Positions 56,976 through 64,000 of a DNA stretch of 64,000 bases are shown here, piece after piece. The DNA is from Rufibacter hautae (GTDB lineage Bacteria; Bacteroidota; Bacteroidia; Cytophagales; Hymenobacteraceae), in the NCBI RefSeq assembly GCF_008271695.1, contig NZ_VKKY01000001.1:1544589-1608588 (forward strand). Direction: 5' to 3'. How positions within the stretch are numbered: the first letter of the stretch is position 1; each line of letters begins with the position of its first letter. The position numbers and the translations under genes are program-made. Below the pieces are notes generated by a model. It was not told where the DNA came from. It searched no databases and saw nothing but the letters and a program-made list of their open reading frames with translations.

Positions 56976-58361
56976 TTAGTACTTCTCGTGTACCTCCGTC
57001 ATAATCCGGACCATCTCATTGCGGATATCAGTGGACGAGGCATTGAAGTTGTTGTTCATGAAACTAAACAGCAGCAGCTTTCCGCTTTTGGTCAGGAGGT
57101 AACCGCTTTGGTTGTGCACGTGGGCGAGCGTTCCAGACTTCCCGAAGACGAAAGGCGGTTCTGCTTTATAGATACTCCGGAAAGTGCCGGGTCGGCCGCC
57201 GGTAGCCATAAGCGGAAGCAGGCGCTCGGTGGGTCGCTCCTGCTGGAGTTTCTGCAGCAAAGCAATAATGCTGCGCGGCGTGAACAGGTTCATGCTGGAG
57301 AGACCCGAGCCGTCTACCCAAACCGGCGCATCTGGCAAGTCTGCCAAATACGTCTTCACGGCGTGTTTGATGCCACGCTCAATGGATAACGTGTCTGACA
57401 AGGTACCGGAGCAAAGGGCCATCAGCTGCTCGGCAAACAAGTTATCGCTCACCTGTAGCATGCGCTTGTACACCGAGTCTGACGGCAGGCCATAGAACGT
57501 TTGGGCACCTTGCGGCAGGGCACGGTTCTTCAACAGGGTTACTTTCTTCTTCAGAGTATCGGCGAGGAGCCGCACGGTCATTTCTGGAGATGGGATGAAC
57601 GGCACTTCCACGGAGAAATCCGCCGAGGCATGCTTGGGGTAAAAGGTCAGTTCATTCGTGCGCCAGGCCCGCACGAAGGTGTCTTTGTGCGGATAACGGG
57701 CGGTATCGGTCTTAATAGAGGGCTTGAAGATGGCCGGCGTGGTGGTGTAGCGCTGAGTGAGACCGTCTTTGCGGGTAAACTTTACCACGTTGCCGTGGAT
57801 GGGAAACACGCTGCGCTCTGGTTGGTAGTAATAATTATAATCATCCCAACTCCAATTGGGCGCGAAGGGTGTGCTACTAAAGGGAGCCTCCAGGTAATAG
57901 AGCTTCTCTTTGCGGTTCTTCAGGAAATCATAGGCACGGGTGTTCTTCAGGTCCATGTGGGTGAACGTGGGATCGCCGGTGCCCCAGAAAATCAATGAAT
58001 CGCCGCGCACCACGTATTTGAGCGCCGGAATAGAATCGCCCAGCATTTTCAGGCTGGCGTAGAAGGTGAATAGCTTGGTGTTGGAGGCCGGCACGAAGTA
58101 CTTATCGGAGTTATGCTCCACCACCATCTGGCCCAAGGCCGGGTCATACAGCGCGAAGCCCACAAACCGGTTCTTCCCTATCTCGGAGGCCAGCACCTGA
58201 CGCTTGATTTCCGCTGGTCCGTATGGCGGGGGTGGCGGTGGCAGTGGCGCAGGAGCCGTAGTCACAACTGGCGCCTGTTTGGGCGTGGTGCAGCCCAGCA
58301 GAGACAGCAGGAAAAGACAGGGAAACAAAAGCCAGCGGCGGCCCGGAAAACTAACAGACAT
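56976..58361 (-). CDS. dacB: D-alanyl-D-alanine carboxypeptidase/endopeptidase (PBP4, S13)
   Basis: A 461-residue penicillin-binding protein of the S13 family, anchored as a lipoprotein (SLLGC, Cys24) with a proline-rich linker (PLPPPPPPYGP). Catalytic motifs: SNTK (Ser93, Lys96), SMN in DGSGLSSMNLFTP, and KSG in FGKSGTLAHV. It trims the terminal D-Ala and cleaves cross-links in peptidoglycan. Family members have an insertion domain between motifs 1 and 2, present here (about 140-290). It is convergent with no gene but divergent from the LD-carboxypeptidase gene across 410 bases that contain a MITE-like element. Confidence 0.92.
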   Translation of the reverse strand: MSVSFPGRRWLLFPCLFLLSLLGCTTPKQAPVVTTAPAPLPPPPPPYGPAEIKRQVLASEIGKNRFVGFALYDPALGQMVVEHNSDKYFVPASNTKLFTFYASLKMLGDSIPALKYVVRGDSLIFWGTGDPTFTHMDLKNTRAYDFLKNRKEKLYYLEAPFSSTPFAPNWSWDDYNYYYQPERSVFPIHGNVVKFTRKDGLTQRYTTTPAIFKPSIKTDTARYPHKDTFVRAWRTNELTFYPKHASADFSVEVPFIPSPEMTVRLLADTLKKKVTLLKNRALPQGAQTFYGLPSDSVYKRMLQVSDNLFAEQLMALCSGTLSDTLSIERGIKHAVKTYLADLPDAPVWVDGSGLSSMNLFTPRSIIALLQKLQQERPTERLLPLMATGGRPGTFRSIYKAEPPFVFGKSGTLAHVHNQSGYLLTKSGKLLLFSFMNNNFNASSTDIRNEMVRIMTEVHEKY

Positions 58362-58460
58362 ACAGGAACAGTTTAGAACCCATAATTAGTCCAAGATTCT
58401 GACAGCATCAAAAATTCCTGCAGAAAATTACGGGCTTCTTCTCTTCTTGGAAAAAACCTT

Positions 58461-58630
58461 ACGCATTCCGTCCCCCTTTGAAGGCCCGTGATGACAATGC
58501 CTTTTCAAGAACTCTTTATCTTCCGCCAACAGCAAGGGCAACCACAAGGGATTGCCCCTACCTATCGAAAATACTATGATTGGCACGAGTAATCATCCCC
58601 CTACCCCCTTCCAAGGGGGACGGAATGCGT
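58461..58630. mobile_element. MITE-like element with terminal inverted repeats
   Basis: 170 bases of non-coding DNA with ends ACGCATTCCGTCCCCCTTTG and AAGGGGGACGGAATGCGT. Inside are AGCAAGGGCAACCACA and GATTGCCCCTAC. A truncated copy is at 31256-31362 and a solo end at 12049-12090. No target-site duplication is certain. Confidence 0.7.
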
Positions 58631-58662
58631 TCTTCCCTTTGGAGTTAATTTTTTTTCGAGTT

Positions 58663-58704
58663 CCTGTTTTCAGCCTCTATTTTAAAAATGAGCCTTAAAA
58701 CACG
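58663..58704. repeat. Common palindrome family, upstream of the LD-carboxypeptidase gene
   Basis: CCTGTTTTCAGCCTCTATTT then AAAAATGAGCCTTAAAACACG. It is in a promoter or leader position, 69 bases before the ATG, next to the MITE-like element. Confidence 0.6.
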
Positions 58705-58772
58705 CGAAACAGAAACAATCTCATTATTTTAACGCAGAGTTATTCCCATCCATCTGCTAAACCTTTTTTCTT

Positions 58773-59828
58773 ATGATACTCAGATCTCGCCGCGAGGTGC
58801 TGGCTTCGCTTTCTGTGGCTGCTGCGGCCCTTCCTCTGCTGGGCTTCAGTCCGGCTACCGCCCCTGAGAAAGGTCCTAAAACCATTGTACCGCCTCGCCT
58901 TAAACCCGGCGACACGGTGGGCCTCATCTGTCCGGCAGGCGCGGCGTTCAGCAAAGAAGTAGTGCAGATCACCAAAGAGTCTATTGAGGCGCTGGGGCTG
59001 AAGGTAAAAATGGGCAAGCACGTGTTTGACCGGTTCGGGTATCTGGCGGGTACAGACCAGGCGCGGGCCGAGGATGTGAATGCCATGTTCGCGGATAAAT
59101 CGGTGCAGGGCATTCTGGCCATTCACGGGGGTTGGGGCTGCGCCCGATTGCTGCCTTTGCTGGATTACAAGACCATCCAGAAAAACCCCAAGCCGCTCAT
59201 CGGGTACTCAGACATCACGGCGCTGCTTTTGGCCATCAATGCGAAAACCGGACTTATAACGTTCCATGGCCCGGTGGGCTCCGCCACCTGGAACAAGTTC
59301 TCCGTTGACTCTTTCCGGCAGGTACTGGTAGATGGCAGCGCGACCTTGTTTGAGAACCCCAAAGAACTGGGCGACAACCTCACCATCACCAAAGACCGCA
59401 TCACCACCATCACGCCCGGCACGGCGCAGGGCAAACTGGTAGGCGGCAATTTAACAGTGCTCACCGCCATCATAGGCTCAGATTACCTGCCCAACTGGAA
59501 AGACGCCATCCTGTTCTTGGAAGACACCAACGAGGCCGTGTACCGGGTAGACCGCATGCTCACGCAACTGAAATTGGCCGGGGTGCTGGACCAGGTGAAA
59601 GGCGTGGTGTTTGGCAAGTGCTCAGACTGTGACCCTGGCAAAGGCGGTTACGGCTCGTTAACGCTGGAGGAAGTGCTGGAGCAACACCTGCAGCCTTTGA
59701 AAATTCCGGTGTATTCCGGGGCCATGATTGGGCACATTACCCACAAATTCACCGTACCAGTAGGAGCCGAGGCCAAGATAGACGCTACTGCGGGAACTAT
59801 CCGGTTATTGAAGGGTGCCGTGGCGTAA
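58773..59828 (+). CDS. LD-carboxypeptidase, S66 family (LdcA/MccF-like)
   Basis: A 351-residue serine peptidase that removes the terminal D-residue from L,D-linked muropeptides. The N-terminus has a twin-arginine-like export signal (SRREVL then ASLSVAAAALPLLGFSPATA). Nucleophile Ser146 in PLIGYSDITA; HGGWGCARLLPLLDY is the conserved preceding segment; Glu in FLEDTNEAVYRVDRML and His in GHITHKFTVP complete the Ser-Glu-His triad. Export by Tat is unusual for LdcA, which is cytoplasmic in E. coli, but periplasmic S66 proteins exist. It is followed by the GH3/beta-lactamase fusion after 96 bases, in the same direction. Confidence 0.88.
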   Translation: MILRSRREVLASLSVAAAALPLLGFSPATAPEKGPKTIVPPRLKPGDTVGLICPAGAAFSKEVVQITKESIEALGLKVKMGKHVFDRFGYLAGTDQARAEDVNAMFADKSVQGILAIHGGWGCARLLPLLDYKTIQKNPKPLIGYSDITALLLAINAKTGLITFHGPVGSATWNKFSVDSFRQVLVDGSATLFENPKELGDNLTITKDRITTITPGTAQGKLVGGNLTVLTAIIGSDYLPNWKDAILFLEDTNEAVYRVDRMLTQLKLAGVLDQVKGVVFGKCSDCDPGKGGYGSLTLEEVLEQHLQPLKIPVYSGAMIGHITHKFTVPVGAEAKIDATAGTIRLLKGAVA

Positions 59829-59924
59829 ACTGGAACTTTGCTTTGTTATGAGCCTGTTTTCCAGAATAATGCCGTAATTTGCACTCTTTCGCGCTACGTA
59901 CTTCCATAATCCTTGCTTTTTGCC

Positions 59925-62900
59925 TTGAAAAAACTCCGTTTTCTCCCCCTCGTCTTCATTTTTCTCTTTGCGGTAGGGTTCATTTCCCTGCATGGCCAGA
60001 CCCGCGGCAAGAAATCCGCGAAAACCACCAAAACCGTTTCCAAAAAGGCATCGGCGGCCACCAAAAAGAAAGCCCCGGTCTCCAAGAAAGTAGCGGCCAA
60101 GAAGCCTGCAGCACCGGTGTTTAATCCTAAAACCGATCCGCCGTTCCTGGGTGCGAACCAGAAATGGGTAGATTCCGTGTTCAAGACCCTCACACCCGAG
60201 GAGCGCATCGCGCAGCTGATCATGATTCCGGTGTACTCCAACAAAGACCAGGCGCACATTGACTCCATCAGCCGGTTGGTGACTACTTATAAGGTGGGCG
60301 GGCTTATTTTCTTCCAGGGCGGACCGGTACGGCAGGCGCACATGACCAACCGCTACCAGCGCGAAAGCAAGGTGCCCCTGATGATTTCCATTGACGGCGA
60401 GTGGGGCCTGGGCATGCGCCTGGACAGCACCACCCGGTTCCCGTACCAAATGAGTTTGGGCGGCATTGAGAACGAGAAACTCATCTATGACATGGGCGCC
60501 GAGATCGCGCGCCAATGCCGCCGCTTGGGCATCCACGTGAACTTCGCGCCGGTGGTAGACGTGAACAACAACGCCAATAACCCCGTAATCGGGTTCCGCT
60601 CCTTCGGCGAAGACAAATACAACGTGTCTCGCAAGTCCATGGCCTACATGAAAGGCATGCAGGACAACAAAGTGATGGCCAACGCCAAGCACTTCCCCGG
60701 CCACGGCGACACCAACGTGGACTCGCACTACGGCTTACCGGTCCTGCATTTCTCTAAACTTCGCCTGGACTCCACGGAGTTGTACCCCTTCAGAGAGCTG
60801 ATGAAAAACGGTTTGGGCAGTTTGATGGTGGCGCACATGAACATTCCGGTGCTGGACAACACCAAAGACGTCGCCTCTACCCTTTCCAAAGGTATTGTAA
60901 GTGATCTGCTCAAAAAAGAGATGGGCTTCAAAGGCCTGGTCTTCACCGATGCCCTGAACATGCAAGGGGTGGCCAAGTTCTACGCGCCCGGCATTGTAGA
61001 CGTGAAAGCCTTGCTGGCCGGAAACGATGTGCTCCTGAACACCATGGACGTGAAAACCACTATTGCCGAGGTGAAAAAAGCCATCGCCAACAAGGAAATC
61101 ACCCAGGCCGAGGTGGATGCCCGCTGCCGGAAAGTGCTGGCCGCCAAACAGTGGCTGGGCTTGGACAAAATGCAGCCCATTGAGACCAAAAACCTCATCC
61201 AGGACCTGAACAACCCCACCGCCGACTTCATCAACCGCCAGTTGACCGAGGCTTCTTTGACGCTGCTCCGCAACAAGAACAACGTACTGCCCATCAAAAC
61301 GCTGGACACCCTCAAGATTGCCGCCCTGGCCTTAGGCACCAACACCGAGACCGATTTCCAGCGAAACCTGGCCAAATACGCGAAAGTGGATAATTTCTTC
61401 TTATCGCCCACCAGTTCCATCGCGGATCTGCAGGGTTTAAAAGACAAGCTGAAGGACTATAACACCATTTTGGTGGGCGTGCACAAACTGCAGTTGAAGG
61501 CCTCCGGCAACGGTACCTTCGGAATCACCGCCGAGATGAACCTGTTCCTGAAAGACCTTATCCGTTCCAAGCAGACCATCGTGAGCGTGTTCGGGAACGT
61601 GTACAGCCTCAACCGTTTTGAAGACATTGAAAAAGCCCACGGGGTGCTGGCCGCTTACCAGGAAAACGAGCTGACGCAGGACGTGGCCGCGCAGATCATC
61701 TTCGGAGGCGTGGGCGCCAAAGGCAAACTGCCGGTGAACGTGTCTGCCTACTTCAAGATCAACGACGGCCTTAAAACCGATGCCGGGCTTCGGCTGGCCT
61801 ACACCCAACCAGAGGCTGTGGGTCTCCGGTCAGAGGATTTCGCGCAGATTGACACGCTGGTAAACCAAGCCATTAGAGCCAAAGGCACGCCTGGCGCCCA
61901 GGTGCTGGTTGCCAAGAACGGAAAAGTGATCTACGCCAAATCCTTTGGGTATCATACTTTTGAGAACCAGACACCGGTGAAGAACACAGACCTGTACGAC
62001 CTGGCCTCGGTGACCAAGATCACCACTGCCTTGGCGGCGTTCATGAAACTGAACGGCGAGGGCAAGTTTGACGTGGACAAAACCCTGGGCGAGTACCTGC
62101 CCCTGATGAAAGGCTCTAACAAAGAGAACCTCCGTTACCGCGACATCCTCACGCACCAGGCCCGCCTGAAATCCTGGATTCCGTTTTGGAGAGAGACCGT
62201 GAAAGCCAACGGCGAGTTGAAACCGAATATCTTCAAGGCGGATTCTTCTGATAAATTCCCGTACCGCGTGGCCCAGAACCTGTTCATCCGGAAAGATTAC
62301 GCCGAGGAGATTTACGAAGAAATCAAAAAATCGCCGCTAAACGACAAGCCGGGTTATGTATACAGTGACCTGTCTTTCATTCTGGCGCCGCTGGTAGTGA
62401 AGAACATCACCGGCGAGGATTTTGAGACCTACCTGAAGAAGAACATCTACGGACCGCTGGGCGCTTCCACGCTCACGTTCAACCCTTACAAGTACTACCC
62501 GCTCTCGCGCATTGTGCCTACCGAGGTAGACACTCTGTTCCGGAAGCAGTTGCTGCACGGCACCGTACACGATGAGGGTGCAGCCATGCTAGGCGGCATC
62601 AGCGGGCACGCCGGCTTGTTTGGGACCGCGAATGACCTGGCCAAGGTGATGCAACTCTACCTCAACGATGGCATCTATGCCGGCAAGCGCTACATCGCCA
62701 ACAAAACGGTGAGCACGTTTAGCAAATGCCAGTTCTGCCCAGACAACTACCGCGCCCTCGGGTTTGACCGTCCGTCCAAGCCGGGCACCGAGAACGGAAA
62801 CGCCGCCAAGAGCGCCCCGGCCGAGAGCTTCGGGCACACTGGCTTCACGGGCATTTACACCTGGGTAGACCCAGTGAACCAATTGGTGTATGTGTTCCTG

Positions 62901-63047
62901 TCTAACCGCGTGCACCCCACCCGCGAGAGCTCTGTCCTAAGCAAGCTGAACACCCGCACCAAGGTGATGCAGGTGGTATACGATGCCATTGACAAATCCC
63001 GCGTCTCGCCGCCTAAGCCAGACACTGTGGAAAGCAAGCGCAACTAA
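59925..63047 (+). CDS. GH3 beta-N-acetylglucosaminidase fused to a beta-lactamase-type serine hydrolase
   Basis: A 1040-residue two-domain secreted enzyme. A TTG at 59925 gives KKLRFLPLVFIFLFAVGF and a signal peptide ending in LHGQ; no ATG is in frame before the first domain, and a basic Lys/Ala-rich linker (about 26-68) follows. The GH3 half (about 75-590) is NagZ-like, with KHFPGHGDTNVDSHYGLPV and nucleophile Asp342 in VFTDALNMQGV. The second half (about 640-1030) is a class C-type serine hydrolase: SVTK (Ser695, Lys698), YSDLSF, and HTGFTG as third motif. It would hydrolyse both GlcNAc-MurNAc-type sugars and peptides of cell-wall fragments. Such fusions occur in Bacteroidota. Ends in a terminator at 63066. 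Confidence 0.92.
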   Translation: MKKLRFLPLVFIFLFAVGFISLHGQTRGKKSAKTTKTVSKKASAATKKKAPVSKKVAAKKPAAPVFNPKTDPPFLGANQKWVDSVFKTLTPEERIAQLIMIPVYSNKDQAHIDSISRLVTTYKVGGLIFFQGGPVRQAHMTNRYQRESKVPLMISIDGEWGLGMRLDSTTRFPYQMSLGGIENEKLIYDMGAEIARQCRRLGIHVNFAPVVDVNNNANNPVIGFRSFGEDKYNVSRKSMAYMKGMQDNKVMANAKHFPGHGDTNVDSHYGLPVLHFSKLRLDSTELYPFRELMKNGLGSLMVAHMNIPVLDNTKDVASTLSKGIVSDLLKKEMGFKGLVFTDALNMQGVAKFYAPGIVDVKALLAGNDVLLNTMDVKTTIAEVKKAIANKEITQAEVDARCRKVLAAKQWLGLDKMQPIETKNLIQDLNNPTADFINRQLTEASLTLLRNKNNVLPIKTLDTLKIAALALGTNTETDFQRNLAKYAKVDNFFLSPTSSIADLQGLKDKLKDYNTILVGVHKLQLKASGNGTFGITAEMNLFLKDLIRSKQTIVSVFGNVYSLNRFEDIEKAHGVLAAYQENELTQDVAAQIIFGGVGAKGKLPVNVSAYFKINDGLKTDAGLRLAYTQPEAVGLRSEDFAQIDTLVNQAIRAKGTPGAQVLVAKNGKVIYAKSFGYHTFENQTPVKNTDLYDLASVTKITTALAAFMKLNGEGKFDVDKTLGEYLPLMKGSNKENLRYRDILTHQARLKSWIPFWRETVKANGELKPNIFKADSSDKFPYRVAQNLFIRKDYAEEIYEEIKKSPLNDKPGYVYSDLSFILAPLVVKNITGEDFETYLKKNIYGPLGASTLTFNPYKYYPLSRIVPTEVDTLFRKQLLHGTVHDEGAAMLGGISGHAGLFGTANDLAKVMQLYLNDGIYAGKRYIANKTVSTFSKCQFCPDNYRALGFDRPSKPGTENGNAAKSAPAESFGHTGFTGIYTWVDPVNQLVYVFLSNRVHPTRESSVLSKLNTRTKVMQVVYDAIDKSRVSPPKPDTVESKRN

Positions 63048-63065
63048 CCGCTTTTAATAGAAAGT

Positions 63066-63111
63066 CAAACAAAAGAGCCGCCTAGGTAACCCGGGGCGGC
63101 TCTTCTGTTTG
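63066..63111 (+). terminator. Terminator of the GH3/beta-lactamase fusion gene
   Basis: CAAACAAAAGAGCCGCC / GGCGGCTCTTCTGTTTG, 17-bp stem with one mismatch. Confidence 0.88.
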
Positions 63112-63197
63112 GCGAGGTTTCTCAGTAATGGTTCTGACCTGATTTCAGGAAAAGAGGCCAGAAACAAAGCATCCTTTCAGGATTGTCCCTACCCGAT

Positions 63198-63287
63198 TGT
63201 CATCTTGGAAAGATCTTGTGGGCAAGCTGTAATAGCGCTCACTCAAAGCTTGTCTAGTTCGCTCGCAAGGTCCTTTCAGGATGACAA
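63198..63287. repeat. 90-bp palindromic repeat element, copy 2
   Basis: TTGTCATCTTGGAAAGATCT at the left, GCAAGGTCCTTTCAGGATGA at the right; matches 15341-15431. A stray right-end word TCCTTTCAGGAT is also at 63173-63184, suggesting a second, degraded copy immediately before it. Confidence 0.8.
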
Positions 63288-63352
63288 AGTAGAGAGAAAG
63301 AGACGGAAAAGAAGAGAGAAGGCTTGGCGGGGAGTTTACGCCTTTCCCGGTT

Positions 63353-63382
63353 AACCCATCCCTACCCCTCCCAGGAGGGGAA
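63353..63382 (+). repeat. Solo arm of the CCCCTCC inverted-repeat family
   Basis: AACCCATCCCTACCCCTCCC then AGGAGGGGAAT, matching one arm of the long inverted repeat at 34785-34859. Confidence 0.6.
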
Positions 63383-63410
63383 TTCTTGTTATTCCGATTC
63401 AATCAATCAA

Positions 63411-64000
63411 TCAATTACTTAGCGTAAGCTGGAATTGCGGGGTGGCGAAAGAGATGGCATCCCCTTCGCGTTGGCTGGTGCTTACCCATTTGCCTTGGTG
63501 GTAGATCCAGCCGTTGGGGGTGCGTTGGTCAGGGCCGTAGCATCTGATACTGGGCTCGTAGGAGATTCTGGCGGGTACTTCTTTGGCGCCGGTCTCAGGA
63601 TCAACGGCCTCATAGCGGTTCTGCTTGATCACGAGCCACTCAAACGCGATGAAGAAACCCTTGGCCGGCATCTGCAGGTCGTGCTGGCTTACATCCAGGG
63701 TCACGGTTTTGATGCCTTTCGGGGCTGTACCCAGGAGAGGTGTGGAAAGCAGATCGGGGCCGGGGGCACCGCCTTCGCCTATCCGCAGGAGGCGCAGTTT
63801 AAAGGAGGCATTTTTAAGGTTACTCAGGGTCACGAGCGAAATCTGGTCCAGGAAAGGCGTGGCAGCATAGCCGGGTTTGTAAGGAATGTACTGGGCTACA
63901 ATCCAGGGCGTGCCGTTGCTCCCGAAGGAATACTCCGTATTATCGTCGAGTTTGTTGATGACGAACTTGCTGCGTTTGGTGCTTTTCTTCACTGTGACCT
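63411..64000 (-). CDS. C-terminal part of an exported protein, unknown function (partial)
   Basis: About 196 residues of a reading frame that stays open to the window edge on the minus strand; a GTG at 63990-63992 is an unlikely start because coding-like sequence continues upstream. The text NKLDDNTEYSFGSNGTPWIV, LVTLSNLKNASFKLRLLRIG then EGGAPGPDLLSTPLLGTAPKG, and the final ATPQFQLTLSN look like a beta-sandwich domain. Similar C-termini follow carboxypeptidase-like regulatory domains in Bacteroidota cell-surface proteins, but the family cannot be settled from this piece. Confidence 0.55.
   Translation of the reverse strand, partial: VTVKKSTKRSKFVINKLDDNTEYSFGSNGTPWIVAQYIPYKPGYAATPFLDQISLVTLSNLKNASFKLRLLRIGEGGAPGPDLLSTPLLGTAPKGIKTVTLDVSQHDLQMPAKGFFIAFEWLVIKQNRYEAVDPETGAKEVPARISYEPSIRCYGPDQRTPNGWIYHQGKWVSTSQREGDAISFATPQFQLTLSN

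Overview
The window looks like chromosomal DNA of a free-living, aerobic Bacteroidota of the order Cytophagales, most likely the family Hymenobacteraceae (Rufibacter/Nibribacter/Pontibacter relatives). The evidence is a SusC/SusD pair with an ECF sigma/FecR switch, many lipoproteins with Bacteroidota-type lipoboxes, TAnnTTTG -7 boxes instead of sigma-70 -10 boxes, and a CarB that lacks the C-terminal allosteric domain. The genus is inference; no 16S rRNA is present. The only RNA gene I can support is a tRNA-Gly(CCC). There is no prophage, CRISPR array or classical insertion sequence.

Layout. 1-9.7 kb: mostly rightward enzyme genes (DoxX-like protein, CE15-like esterase, serine hydrolase, a REP-associated transposase, AhpD-like protein, pirin, AraC regulator, a lipoprotein) with one leftward flavin oxidoreductase. 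9.7-26 kb: a polysaccharide utilization locus, probably for beta-1,6-glucan. An ECF sigma factor gene diverges from its anti-sigma FecR gene, followed on the minus strand by an STN-domain SusC, SusD, SusE, three GH30 enzymes and a GH3 beta-glucosidase. In the model, SusCD imports glucan fragments cut by the surface GH30 lipoproteins, GH3 finishes them in the periplasm, and the STN domain of SusC signals through FecR to the sigma factor. 26-45.8 kb: a beta-barrel lipoprotein, tRNA-Gly, an HSL-type esterase, an LTA-synthase-like sulfatase, an FrnE-type DsbA protein, a MarR/Old Yellow Enzyme pair sharing an operator, a DinG-type helicase with a decayed exonuclease domain, carB, an AGCS amino-acid symporter, and a DCC protein, a Thr-Gly repeat lipoprotein and an HTTM protein side by side. 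45.9-54.9 kb: small stress-type genes, a RhlE-like RNA helicase, an M28 peptidase, a short AT-rich stretch, and a haem-receptor-like TonB protein with a GNAT acetyltransferase. 55-63 kb: a cell-wall group made of an NlpC/P60 lipoprotein, DacB, an LD-carboxypeptidase and a GH3/beta-lactamase fusion.

The most unusual feature is the intergenic DNA. An imperfect palindrome of about 35-50 bp (half-site close to GTTTNAGGSCTGTTTT) occurs at some 26 places, almost every intergenic gap, in terminator positions but also in divergent promoter regions. Several further repeat families are present in two or three copies: a REP linked to the transposase that is also embedded inside its coding sequence, a MITE-like element with terminal inverted repeats, a 90-bp palindromic element, a double-hairpin element, and a large nested inverted repeat. 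These are the best candidates for undescribed biology here.
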